Translations under genes and position numbers: made by a program
The notes under the pieces: generated by a model
What the model was told of the DNA's origin: nothing
Databases searched by the model: none
Seen by the model: the letters and a program-made list of their open reading frames with translations, nothing else
Assembly: GCF_001042635.1 (NCBI RefSeq)
Contig: NZ_AP012331.1
Span: 248,001 to 312,000, forward strand
Source: Bifidobacterium scardovii JCM 12489 = DSM 13734
GTDB taxonomy: Bacteria > Actinomycetota > Actinomycetes > Actinomycetales > Bifidobacteriaceae
Length of the DNA: 64,000 nucleotides
Reading direction: 5' to 3'
Shown: positions 18,912 through 28,809 of the stretch, piece by piece
How the letters are laid out: every line of letters begins with the position of its first letter
How positions within the stretch are numbered: position 1 is the stretch's first letter

Positions 18912-20483
18912 ATGTCATGCACCACCATACTTGTCGGAAAGGCCGCCAGCTACGACGGCTCCACCATCATCGCCCGCAATGACGATTCGGGTTCGGGGCG
19001 CTACGATCCCAAGCGGTTCGTGGCAGTGGACCCGGCCGATCAGCCGCGGCGCTACCGCAGCACGCTCAGCCACGTCGATATCGATCTGCCGGACGATCCC
19101 TGTCGGTATTCGATCGTGCCGAACGTGCTGCCCAATCGCGGGGTGCTCGCCGAGGCCGGCGTCAACGAGCATAACGTGGCGATGAGCGCCACCGAGACCA
19201 TAGCCGTCAACGAGCGCGTGCTGGCCGCCGATCCGCTCGTGGCGCTGCGGCCGTCCTCGGGCGAGGCCGGCGAGGCCGGGTACCGCGCCGAGCAGCCGGG
19301 CGGCATCGGCGAGGAGGACATCATCACCCTCGTGCTGCCGTACGTGCGCACCGCGCGCGAAGGCGTGCGGCGGCTCGGCGAGCTGCTCGAGCAATACGGC
19401 ACATACGAATCGAACGGCGTGATCATCTCCGACGTGGACGAGATCTGGTACGTCGAAACGATCGGCGGCCACCATTGGATCGCCCGCCGCGTGCCCGACG
19501 ACTGCTATGCGACGATTCCCAACCAGCTCGGCATCGACGACTTCGATCTGGCCGACGCCTTCGGCGCCCAACGCGAGTATCTGTGCAGCGCCGATCTGCG
19601 CGGGTTCATGGCGGACAACCACCTCTCCCGCACGGTGCGCCCCGCCGCTGTGGGGGCCGCCGGGTTCGCCGCCGGCTCCTCCGCCGCTTCCGGCGACCGG
19701 TTCAACCCGCGCATGGCCTTCGGCACGAGCACGCCCAAGGACCGCATCTACAACACGCCGCGCGCTTGGTACATGCAGCGCCATCTGAACCCGAGCGAGG
19801 ACTGGGATTCGCCTTCCGCGCGCTATACGCCGGTATCCGGTGACATCCCGTGGTGCCGCGTGCCCGAAAACGCCGTGACCATCGAGGACGTGGATTTCCT
19901 GATGTCGTCCCACTTCGAGGACACGCCGTACGACCCGTACGGCACATTGGGCACGCCCGAATCGCGGCACCGCTATCGCCCGATCGGCATCAACCGCACC
20001 GGGCATATGGTCGCCATGCAGCTGCGCCCGTATGCGCCGGAATCCAGCCGCGCGGTGATGTGGATCGCCTACGGCTCGGGCCCGTTCACCGCCGTTGCGC
20101 CGTTCTACGCGAACGTCGCGGATACGCCGGCCTACCTGCGCGACACCACTCCGGAAGTGTCCACCGACAACCTGTACTGGACGAATCGGCTGATCGCCGC
20201 GCTGGCGGACGCGCATTGGTTCGACACCAACAACGCGATCGAAGGGTATGCGGAGCAGGTGCGCGTGTTCGGCCATCGTCTGGTCGCCGATACGGATGCG
20301 TCTCTCGCCGGCGGCGGCGAAGACGCCGGCGATATCGATTCGGTTCGTGCGCGCCTTGAAGCGGCGAATGGGACCATGGCGGATTATCTGCGCACGCATA
20401 CGACCAAGCTGCTCGGCGACGTGCTCTATACGGCCAGCAACCTGATGCGCAATTCCTTTGCCATGTCCGACCGATGGGTGTGA
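18912..20483 (+). CDS. pepD: Peptidase family C69 dipeptidase (PepD-like Ntn hydrolase)
   Basis: 523 residues from ATG 18912; the frame is open further upstream but the conserved family start is SCTTILVGKAASYDGSTIIA. Cys3 becomes the N-terminal nucleophile after processing, as in other Ntn hydrolases. Further family segments are RNDDSGSGRYDPKRF, AGVNEHNVAMSATET, VSDVDEIWYVETIGGHHWIA and TFSTPKDRIYN-type sequence (GTSTPKDRIYNTPRAW). It cleaves dipeptides in the cytoplasm, aiding peptide nitrogen use. It is a single gene; the downstream intergenic region carries two palindromic structures. Confidence 0.92.
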   Translation: MSCTTILVGKAASYDGSTIIARNDDSGSGRYDPKRFVAVDPADQPRRYRSTLSHVDIDLPDDPCRYSIVPNVLPNRGVLAEAGVNEHNVAMSATETIAVNERVLAADPLVALRPSSGEAGEAGYRAEQPGGIGEEDIITLVLPYVRTAREGVRRLGELLEQYGTYESNGVIISDVDEIWYVETIGGHHWIARRVPDDCYATIPNQLGIDDFDLADAFGAQREYLCSADLRGFMADNHLSRTVRPAAVGAAGFAAGSSAASGDRFNPRMAFGTSTPKDRIYNTPRAWYMQRHLNPSEDWDSPSARYTPVSGDIPWCRVPENAVTIEDVDFLMSSHFEDTPYDPYGTLGTPESRHRYRPIGINRTGHMVAMQLRPYAPESSRAVMWIAYGSGPFTAVAPFYANVADTPAYLRDTTPEVSTDNLYWTNRLIAALADAHWFDTNNAIEGYAEQVRVFGHRLVADTDASLAGGGEDAGDIDSVRARLEAANGTMADYLRTHTTKLLGDVLYTASNLMRNSFAMSDRWV

Positions 20484-20541
20484 GACGCCCGTCGGATTCG
20501 CCTGTCGCGGCCGTTGCAGGCCGGCGATTGTTGCGTGGACG

Positions 20542-20649
20542 CGAGTTGTCGGTGCGTGGGGTCGGAGACGCCGACGGTATGAAGCCATTTTGAGGGCATA
20601 ATACCGGATGGCAACCGGTTTCACTACAGACCCATGCACCGACAACTCG
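20542..20649. repeat. Inverted-repeat element (19-bp arms, 70-bp spacer) between convergent genes
   Basis: CGAGTTGTCGGTGCGTGGG (20542-20560) is inverted at 20631-20649 with one mismatch. The bases 20543-20567 are repeated with one mismatch as the reverse complement of 55681-55705, so this is a dispersed repeat. It lies between the C69 gene (+) and the GH129 gene (-). Confidence 0.8.
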
Positions 20650-20696
20650 ACAGTAGCGCGCATTGGCCGGGTGCATGGCCGCATGCAAACGATCGC

Positions 20697-20766
20697 AAAC
20701 GCGGATATGACGACATGTGCCGAGGGGCCGGACCTTCGTGGCCCGGCCCCTCGGCACATCCGCGTT
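20697..20766. terminator. Long hairpin between convergent pepD and GH129 genes
   Basis: Arms of about 20 bp (20714-20733 with 20739-20758) enclose a TTCG-type loop with one mismatch, and an alternative outer pair AAACGCGGAT/ATCCGCGTTT (20697-20706, 20757-20766) extends it. There is no long T-tract; it probably works as a two-way terminator. Confidence 0.65.
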
Positions 20767-20792
20767 TGCCCGCTTCTCGGCGCCGCCGCCGG

Positions 20793-22676
20793 CTACTGCT
20801 CGATGCGGTACTCCTGCGTGTGGAAGTCGCAGGTCACGCTCGTGCCGTCGGCGAAGGTCGAACGCTGCACGAGCGGATCGCCGTCGACGAACTCGTGGCG
20901 CACCAGCTCGCTCATGCCGACGCGCTCATGCAGCGCGGCCACGATCTGGCAGCGCTCGATGTCGTTCTCGGCCTGGGCGCGCTGCGCGTCGTCCATATCG
21001 CCGTCCACGCCGACATACGCGGCGTCGCGGATCAGGTACGGCGCGCCGCCGTTGAGCAGCGCGTAGAGCATGTAGTCGTCGCCGTTGACCACGCGCTCCA
21101 TCATCCACGGCTGGATCACGCAGTCGTGGTAGACGAGGTTGTACAGCGGCACCGGAATGCCGTGGCGCGGCGCCTCGGGCGAGCGCATCTGGAAGTCGTA
21201 GGGTGCGTAGTGGCAGAACACCAGGCTCGGCACGGCCCAGTCGGACACCTCCTCGGACGAGGACAGGATGCCGTGCGACAGCAGGTACTCGAAACATTCG
21301 GCGCGGCGGTCGTAGCACTCGCGGCGGGTCATGCGGTGGTCGGGGTTCGAGCATTCGTCGCCCTCATTGCAGGTGAACACGTCCAGATACGCGCAGTCCA
21401 GCGTGATGCCGTGCGCGGCGATCTCGGCGAAGTTGCGGCGCACGTAATCCGGCGCGAGCTCGGCGCACAGGTAGGTCTGGTGGCCGCCGGCCCAGCGCGA
21501 GTGCTCGGGCATGGTGCCGTCCGCCAGACGGACCGCATTGCGCTTGTCGAAGGTGCGCGCGGTGAAGTAGTAGTCGCGGTACTGGTCGTGCGTGCCGAAC
21601 AGGTCGCCGTAGCCATGGCAGGTGTCGACCAGCGACTTCATGCCCTCCCAGCCTCCGGCCTCGCGGCATGCGGGCAGGTAGTCCGGGTGCTCGTTGTCGT
21701 AGCCGGGCTGCGCCCAACCGTCCAGATGCATGTAGATGCGGCCGGCGCCCAGCTCGTGCAGCGTGCGCAGCTGGCGCTCGCGCGCCGCGAAGGTGACCAG
21801 CGAGTTGTTGTTCTCGGGGTGCTCGTGGTCATAGAACGACGATTCGGGCTGCACCACGGTCTTGATGCCGACGTGCATCCACGAGCAGCCGATCAGCCGG
21901 TGGATCGAGGGGTTGCGCGCCGCCTTTTCGGCCAGCGTGCGCAGGCGCCCGCGCTCGTTGACGTACGCGCGGTACGTCTTGCAGATGGCGGTGTGATCGG
22001 CGTCCTTGAGGAAGCGATAGCGCGCCACGCGGCGGTACGCCATCGTGCCGAGGCTCGGGTCGAACCACATGCCGACGTGCGTGTAGGGGCCGTTGGCGGG
22101 GTGGTCGATCGCGTAGCCGGCGTTCCACGGCGTCTCGCAGATCGCGATGTAGGCGTGCGCGTCGCCGCGCAGCTGCGCGAACCACGGCATGTAGCTGCCC
22201 GCGGTGTCGAAGCGCCCCTCGAAGGTGACGTCGGCGGTGGTCACCGGCGCCGGCCAGGTGTTGGGGATCATGACGCCCTGTTCGTCGTTGATGAGCGTGG
22301 CGCAGTGCCCGTCGGCGTCGTCGAACGCCATTTCGCCGGGCCAGTTCAGCATGGTGGCGCTGAGCCCGTCCTCGTTGAGCGGGATCCATTCGAAGAGCAC
22401 GTCGCCGGACGAGCGCTCGATCCAGATGTAGGTCGCGAAGGTGTACGGCGTGCCGCCGAAGCCCGCGAAGGTGCTGTACACGCCGACTCCGGTGCCGGTC
22501 TCGCGGCTCTCGTGCGTGATCTTCGCCGCCTGGGTGAACGGGAAGGTGCCCTGTTCGCAGACCAGTGTCGGCTCGAAGCCGTCGCGCCAGCCCCATGTCG
22601 CCTCGTCGCGGCGGAACGTGAGCTTCAGCGTATCCTCGTCGAACAGCACCGTGGTGCCGGAACATTCGAACTGCAT
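20793..22676 (-). CDS. GH129 alpha-N-acetylgalactosaminidase (NagBb-like)
   Basis: 627 residues from ATG 22676, preceded by AGGGAGAG; no signal peptide, so it acts in the cytoplasm. Length and sequence fit GH129, the bifidobacterial family that removes alpha-linked GalNAc from mucin-type core sugars. From what is known of NagBb (nucleophile Asp435, acid/base Glu478, substrate-binding Asp330), the matching residues here with a constant offset of three are Asp432 (in CAYLDVFTC), Glu475 (SSSEEVSDW) and Asp327 (GYDNEH). The N-terminal ~250 residues are a beta-rich domain; the catalytic barrel follows from about residue 260 (LIGCSWMHVGIK). A LacI-type palindrome lies about 155 bp upstream. I rely on remembered residue numbers, so family membership should be confirmed. 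Confidence 0.78.
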   Translation of the reverse strand: MQFECSGTTVLFDEDTLKLTFRRDEATWGWRDGFEPTLVCEQGTFPFTQAAKITHESRETGTGVGVYSTFAGFGGTPYTFATYIWIERSSGDVLFEWIPLNEDGLSATMLNWPGEMAFDDADGHCATLINDEQGVMIPNTWPAPVTTADVTFEGRFDTAGSYMPWFAQLRGDAHAYIAICETPWNAGYAIDHPANGPYTHVGMWFDPSLGTMAYRRVARYRFLKDADHTAICKTYRAYVNERGRLRTLAEKAARNPSIHRLIGCSWMHVGIKTVVQPESSFYDHEHPENNNSLVTFAARERQLRTLHELGAGRIYMHLDGWAQPGYDNEHPDYLPACREAGGWEGMKSLVDTCHGYGDLFGTHDQYRDYYFTARTFDKRNAVRLADGTMPEHSRWAGGHQTYLCAELAPDYVRRNFAEIAAHGITLDCAYLDVFTCNEGDECSNPDHRMTRRECYDRRAECFEYLLSHGILSSSEEVSDWAVPSLVFCHYAPYDFQMRSPEAPRHGIPVPLYNLVYHDCVIQPWMMERVVNGDDYMLYALLNGGAPYLIRDAAYVGVDGDMDDAQRAQAENDIERCQIVAALHERVGMSELVRHEFVDGDPLVQRSTFADGTSVTCDFHTQEYRIEQ

Positions 22677-22830
22677 ATCTCTCCCTTGCTGTTGTGCCCT
22701 GCATACCGGGGCCGTTGCGCCATATCGCGCATCGTGCTGCACTGCCGGCATCATTGTATCGGTTCGGCCTTATGGATCGGGGATCGCATAGGTGTCGCAC
22801 CGTCTGCAAGGAGTGAAGCATACGCTCTAT

Positions 22831-22840
22831 TTGTTAACAA
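22831..22840 (-). promoter_or_regulatory. TTGTTAACAA palindrome upstream of the GH129 gene
   Basis: A perfect 10-bp palindrome in an AT-rich stretch (22828-22853) within otherwise GC-rich DNA, about 155 bp upstream of the GH129 start. It resembles the core of LacI/GalR-type operators, fitting sugar control of the gene. No regulator gene of that family is adjacent. Confidence 0.4.
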
Positions 22841-22926
22841 CATATGCATTAACAGCGCGTGCACGTACTTACGCACTCATACGCTCGCGCGCTCATACGC
22901 TGCAGAAGCGCATGAGTACATGCTGG

Positions 22927-23003
22927 CATACGGCCGATTTGGGATGTCGGGAAGGCTGTATGCCAGCAGGCTGCTGACATACGGTCGGTTTGGGATGCCG
23001 GGA
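22927..23003. repeat. 26-bp direct repeats next to the glycosyltransferase stop
   Basis: 22927-22952 and 22978-23003 are 26-nt copies with three mismatches (core TTTGGGATG), 51 bp apart. Just upstream CTCATACGCT occurs twice (22876 and 22892). They fill the 336-bp gap 22677-23012, which has no gene. Confidence 0.7.
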
Positions 23004-23012
23004 GAGCCGCGG

Positions 23013-24047
23013 CTAGTTGAAGCCGACGATGCCTTCCGCGATGCGGTAGCCCTGGCGGATGATCCAGCGGCCGACGGAACCGGGGAGATTGATCGCACGC
23101 GCGATCAGCTTCTTGCGCACGTCATGGCTGATCGCGGGGGACGCGGCGTCGAGGTCGGCCCACAGCTGGTCCTTGAGCTTGTAGTTCTCCGGATCGCGCG
23201 ACAGGATCAGGAACACGCTGGTGACCGAGCTCTCGATCGCGAGGAAATGGATCATGTAGCGGTACAGCCCGTCGGGCACGGTGCCCGGTTCCGGCGTCGC
23301 CTCCACCATGCGGCGGTTCACGAGCCGCAGCTGGTTGACGCGGCGGATCATCACGTCGGTCTGCACGCTCTGGCCCTCGCGGCCGATGAAGTAGTGGTAG
23401 AACGGCATATCCAGGTACAGTATCGTCCGCACCTGGGTGAACGGCTGATAGGCGTAGATGAAATCCACGTAGAAGGTGTGCTCCGGCAGCCGCATGCCCG
23501 AAGCGCGCACCACCTCGGTGCGGAAGATGAGCGCGTGCATGAGGATGTACTCGGCGATGCCGAACCGGCCCAGATCGTCCCATCCCTGGATTTCGCCGGG
23601 CGTCATGGCGCGGCGGAAATTGACGACGTGCTTGCGGCGCTTGCTCACCTTGTCATACACGTAGTTGGTGACGACCATATCGACCGGGTCGCCGGACGCG
23701 CGCTGCTCGCGCAGCGTGGCCATCATCGTGTCGATCGACTGCGGGTCGACCCAGTCGTCGGCGTCCACGACCTTGATGTACGTGCCGCGCGCGTTGGCGA
23801 TGCCGGTGTTCACCGCGCCGCCGTGCCCCTTGTTCTGCTGATGGATCGCGCGCACGCTCGGCCAGCGCTTCTCGTACGTGTCGGCCAGCTGGGGAGTGGA
23901 GTCGGAGGAACCGTCGTCGACGATCAGCACCTCGATGTCGCTGGTGTCGCTCGCCGACAGCAGCGAGGAAATGCAGCGCTCAAGATAGGTCTCCATATTG
24001 TATGCGGGCACCACGAACGTCAGTGTTGCCGGGGTGTTCTGCTTCAT
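23013..24047 (-). CDS. Family 2 glycosyltransferase
   Basis: 344 residues. A GT-A fold is clear: nucleotide-sugar binding start TFVVPAYNMETYLERCISSL (residues ~9-28), VLIVDDGSSDST, the GGAVNTGIANARG loop and the DxD-type ADDWVDP (about residue 97). The C-terminal ~130 residues are longer than the core and contain a predicted amphipathic region, as in enzymes that build cell-wall or exopolysaccharide chains. No membrane helices are obvious. It is a single gene on the minus strand; there is no polysaccharide cluster around it, so donor and acceptor are unknown. Confidence 0.88.
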   Translation of the reverse strand: MKQNTPATLTFVVPAYNMETYLERCISSLLSASDTSDIEVLIVDDGSSDSTPQLADTYEKRWPSVRAIHQQNKGHGGAVNTGIANARGTYIKVVDADDWVDPQSIDTMMATLREQRASGDPVDMVVTNYVYDKVSKRRKHVVNFRRAMTPGEIQGWDDLGRFGIAEYILMHALIFRTEVVRASGMRLPEHTFYVDFIYAYQPFTQVRTILYLDMPFYHYFIGREGQSVQTDVMIRRVNQLRLVNRRMVEATPEPGTVPDGLYRYMIHFLAIESSVTSVFLILSRDPENYKLKDQLWADLDAASPAISHDVRKKLIARAINLPGSVGRWIIRQGYRIAEGIVGFN

Positions 24048-24447
24048 ACGCTCCTCGTTAACCTACCGGTACCGCCCAGGGCGGGTCATCTGTTTTCCTT
24101 CCCCAAACCTAGCACCTAGCGGGCATCGATAGGTGGTTTGTACACGTTCTGCATCCCTGAACGCATGATCGGAGTCCCTGATATTCCCCTGATCGCCGTG
24201 GGATCGGTGCCGTTCGGGGGCATCTCCTTGCCGTATGCGGATCGCCGATGCCGATTTTGCTCGCCGACGACGCACGGCATGATTCGGGGGAATGTCGGCT
24301 GATATGTGCCACGACCCGTGTCCGGACTGTGGGCGACGCGACGTGGCGTGCGGCGCTGCGACCGATGTGACGCAGCGTGCGATGTGACGCAGCGTGTGAT
24401 ACGCCGCATCCGATGCGCGGCTTACCGACGGTCCGCGGCCTGCGGGA
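24048..24447. other. 400-bp gene-free stretch
   Basis: No supported gene. It holds a small tandem duplication (a 17-nt unit starting GATGTGACGCAGCG repeated at about 24364 and 24381). Apart from that I see nothing. Confidence 0.5.
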
Positions 24448-25257
24448 CTATGCCGCGTCAGGCCTCGAGTCGTCGCCTGCTTCCGCTTCCGGCGCCCCGT
24501 CCCGTGCCGTGTCCTCGCGCGATGCGGCGGCCGAGTCTTGCGAGGCCGTGTCTTGCGAGGCCGTCTCGCCCCCTTGCGCCTCCCGGCGCCGTGCGTCGTC
24601 GTCGGGAGCCCCGCGCTTCGCGGACTGTCGGGCCTTGCGGCCCTCGAACCGCAGTTCCGGCTTGGCATCCAGCCGGGACAGCCCGTGCCATGCCAGATCG
24701 ACGATGTACGCGGCGAGCTGCTCCTTGCTGACCTTCGGGCGGTCCGCCCAGTACTGGCCGGTGAACACGGTCATGCCAACCAGCATCTGCGCGTAGTACG
24801 GCACCCCCTTCACCGGCAGCTTCTGCCGCTTGAACGCCTCCATGAGCAGATTCTCGACCTTCAGGCTCACGTCGCCCAGCAGCGAACTGAACGAGCCGGC
24901 CGGATCGGTGCTCGGCGAATCGCGCACCAGCACCTGGAACCCGTCCGCGTTCTGCTCGATGTAGCTCAGCAGCGCCAGCGCCGTCCGCTCCACGATCTGG
25001 CGGGGGTGCGCGGTCGAATCGTTGAGCGCGCTCGTCAGCACCGTGGTCAGCGCGCGCATCTCGCGATCCACGATCACCGCGTACAGGCCTTCCTTGCCGC
25101 CGAAATGCTCGTACACGATCGGCTTGCTGACCTTCGCGCTGGCCGCGATCTCCTCCACGCTCACCGCTTCGAACCCCTTGGACGCGAACAGCGCGCGACC
25201 AACCTGAATCAGTTGTTCGCGGCGTTGCAGTGATGTCATTCGTGAAGCATTGGCCAT
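24448..25257 (-). CDS. TetR family transcriptional regulator
   Basis: 269 residues. The TetR helix-turn-helix occupies residues ~12-58 (RREQLIQVGRALFASKGFEA, then ASAKVSKPIVYEHFGGKEGLY). The ligand domain follows to about residue 205. The last ~60 residues are a highly charged Arg/Asp/Glu/Gln tail with repeats of the type ETASQDTASQDSAAASRED, unusual for the family. The gene is divergent from ftsY (start 25434), but regulating ftsY is not implied; the target is unknown. Confidence 0.88.
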   Translation of the reverse strand: MANASRMTSLQRREQLIQVGRALFASKGFEAVSVEEIAASAKVSKPIVYEHFGGKEGLYAVIVDREMRALTTVLTSALNDSTAHPRQIVERTALALLSYIEQNADGFQVLVRDSPSTDPAGSFSSLLGDVSLKVENLLMEAFKRQKLPVKGVPYYAQMLVGMTVFTGQYWADRPKVSKEQLAAYIVDLAWHGLSRLDAKPELRFEGRKARQSAKRGAPDDDARRREAQGGETASQDTASQDSAAASREDTARDGAPEAEAGDDSRPDAA

Positions 25258-25433
25258 GGCACCAGTTTGGCACCGCCGCCGGATGTTCGGCGGCGTATGG
25301 GGCCGATTGCGCCATGGCCGGAACGCGTGGCGGCGCGTATCCGGTCAGTCGGGGGCGGATTGCCTAATGGCCGGCCCGGCGCCCGGCCGCGCCATGAGGC
25401 GGCGCTGTCCGTTGCGGTTTTTAGGCTGAAGAT

Positions 25434-26690
25434 ATGGATACCAATGTGATGATCGGCATTGTGGCCGTTGTAGTTATCGCCGTCGTATTGATCGTGATCG
25501 GCTCGCTGTTCGACCGCTCGCGCAAGCGCGCGCTCGTCAAGGCCGAGGAGGAGGCCAAGGCCAGGGCCGATGCGCGCATCGCGCAGGAACGGGCCGCCGC
25601 CCAGGCCGGTGCCGCCGAAGAGGTGCCCGCCCCGTCAGCTGCGGCGGCTGAAGCGGCTAAAGCGGAAGCGGATAAAGCAGCCGGAGCTCCCGAAGCCCCC
25701 AAGACCCCCGAGGCGCCGAAGCAGCCCGCGACCCCCACTCCCGCTCCGACCCGAGAGAAGCCGGAATCCTCCGCATCGCGCATCACCCGCCTCAAGGCGA
25801 AGCTCGCCAACAGCTCCAACCCGTTCGGCAAGGCGCTGTTCAACATCCTCACCAAGGACAACCTCACCGAAGCCGATTGGGAGGACGTCGAGGACACGCT
25901 GCTGCTCGCCGACGTCGGCGCCGAGGCCAGCGAGCGGCTCGTCGAGGAACTGCGCAAGGACGCCCGCATCACCGGCAAGGCCGACCCGGCCGAGGTGCGC
26001 GCCAGCCTCAAGGAGAAGCTGCTCGATCTGGTCGGCCGCGACACCGACCGCCGGCTCAACGCCAGCAAGGAGGGCGCCGGCAAGCCTTCCGTCATCATCA
26101 TGGTCGGCGTCAACGGCACCGGCAAGACCACGACCGCGGGCAAGCTCGCGCGCCTGTTCGTCTCCGAGGACAAGCGGGTCATCATGGGCGCCGCCGACAC
26201 CTTCCGCGCGGCGGCGGCCGATCAGCTCGAAACGTGGGGCGCGAAGGTGAACGTGCCGGTTGTCCGTTCCGACAAGGGTGGCGCCGACCCGGCGTCCGTC
26301 GCGTTCGAGGCCGCCTCCCGGGCCAAGGAGGAGAACGCCGACGTGCTCATCATCGACACGGCCGGCCGCCTGCAGAACAAGGCGAATCTGATGGACGAGC
26401 TGGGCAAGATCCGCCGCGTCACCGAAAAGAACCTGCCCGTCGACGAGGTGCTGCTCGTGCTCGACGCCACCACCGGCCAGAACGGCATGACCCAGGCCAA
26501 GGTGTTCGCCGAGGCGATCGGCATCACCGGCGTGGTGCTCTCCAAGCTCGACGGCTCCGCCAAGGGCGGCATCGTGATCTCCGTGCAGCAGGCGCTCGGG
26601 GTGCCGGTCAAGCTCGTCGGCCTCGGCGAAGGTCCCGACGACTTGGCCCCCTTCGACCCGGAGGGCTTCGTCGACGGCATTCTTGCCTGA
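25434..26690 (+). CDS. ftsY: Signal recognition particle receptor FtsY
   Basis: 418 residues: an N-terminal membrane anchor (residues ~5-25, MIGIVAVVVIAVVLIVIGSL), an Ala/Pro/Glu-rich A domain up to ~115, then the NG GTPase. G-domain motifs are GVNGTGKTTTAGKLA (P-loop), DTFRAAAADQL, DTAGRLQNK and SKLDGSAKGG. It docks ribosome-SRP complexes at the membrane. The start ATG 25434 has no clear ribosome-binding site; a TAGGCT at 25423-25428 would place transcription right at the start codon, so the mRNA may be leaderless. A strong terminator follows at 26754. Confidence 0.96.
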   Translation: MDTNVMIGIVAVVVIAVVLIVIGSLFDRSRKRALVKAEEEAKARADARIAQERAAAQAGAAEEVPAPSAAAAEAAKAEADKAAGAPEAPKTPEAPKQPATPTPAPTREKPESSASRITRLKAKLANSSNPFGKALFNILTKDNLTEADWEDVEDTLLLADVGAEASERLVEELRKDARITGKADPAEVRASLKEKLLDLVGRDTDRRLNASKEGAGKPSVIIMVGVNGTGKTTTAGKLARLFVSEDKRVIMGAADTFRAAAADQLETWGAKVNVPVVRSDKGGADPASVAFEAASRAKEENADVLIIDTAGRLQNKANLMDELGKIRRVTEKNLPVDEVLLVLDATTGQNGMTQAKVFAEAIGITGVVLSKLDGSAKGGIVISVQQALGVPVKLVGLGEGPDDLAPFDPEGFVDGILA

Positions 26691-26753
26691 CGCCGGGCCG
26701 GCCCGCCGCGGCATGATGGCATACGCGCGCCGACGGGAACTGACCGCATCGTG

Positions 26754-26789
26754 AAACGCCCGCCCCGATCCTCATCGGGGCGGGCGTTT
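26754..26789 (+). terminator. ftsY terminator
   Basis: A 16-bp perfect stem (26754-26769 with 26774-26789) with loop CCTC, flanked by A- and T-runs. Confidence 0.9.
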
Positions 26790-26896
26790 GCCGTGGAATA
26801 GGGGGTGCATATCGGGAAATGCCGGCGAATTGGCGTACAATCGGTGCTTCGCCGGATGGTATGCGGTCCTCGCGCCCCGCCGGGTTTTACATGCGC

Positions 26897-26965
26897 GTAA
26901 CCTCGCGTAACTTGTTGAAAACGCGGTGGGCGTTCCATACCATGGTGTTAGCCCCTGTACAGGGG
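26897..26965 (+). promoter_or_regulatory. Candidate GlnR-type nitrogen box and 14-bp palindrome upstream of amtB
   Basis: GTAAC-N6-AAAAC at 26907-26922, preceded by another GTAAC at 26897-26901, resembles the actinobacterial GlnR half-site pattern (GTnAC-N6-GaAAC). A perfect palindrome CCCCTGTACAGGGG follows at 26952-26965. Both lie 75-145 bp before the amtB start, where a nitrogen-responsive regulator would be expected. The 349-bp gap 26691-27039 has no gene. Confidence 0.5.
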
Positions 26966-27039
26966 ACGGCGCAAGAGTCATTCAGTCGCTCGGTTCGTAT
27001 AACGGGCTGGCGTGAAACATACAAGAGAGGGAGGTAGAC

Positions 27040-28663
<1,624 letters not shown>

Positions 28664-28809
28664 CAATAAAGCGGCCCGAAGCGTTCCGGCGTGTTCGGGT
28701 TATCGATAAGACAGATCCCCGCATGTGCCTCGCGCCGTGCGGGGATTATCGTATGCGGCGCGGCGCTCGCATTTTCCCAAGTTCCTCTCAAGCAAAGGCA
28801 AGGATCCCG

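Noticed and set aside
20634..24119. A 1161-codon + strand frame across the GH129 and GT2 genes
   Set aside because: Its sequence is antisense shadow (Val/Ala/His/Arg-rich) of two clear minus-strand enzymes.
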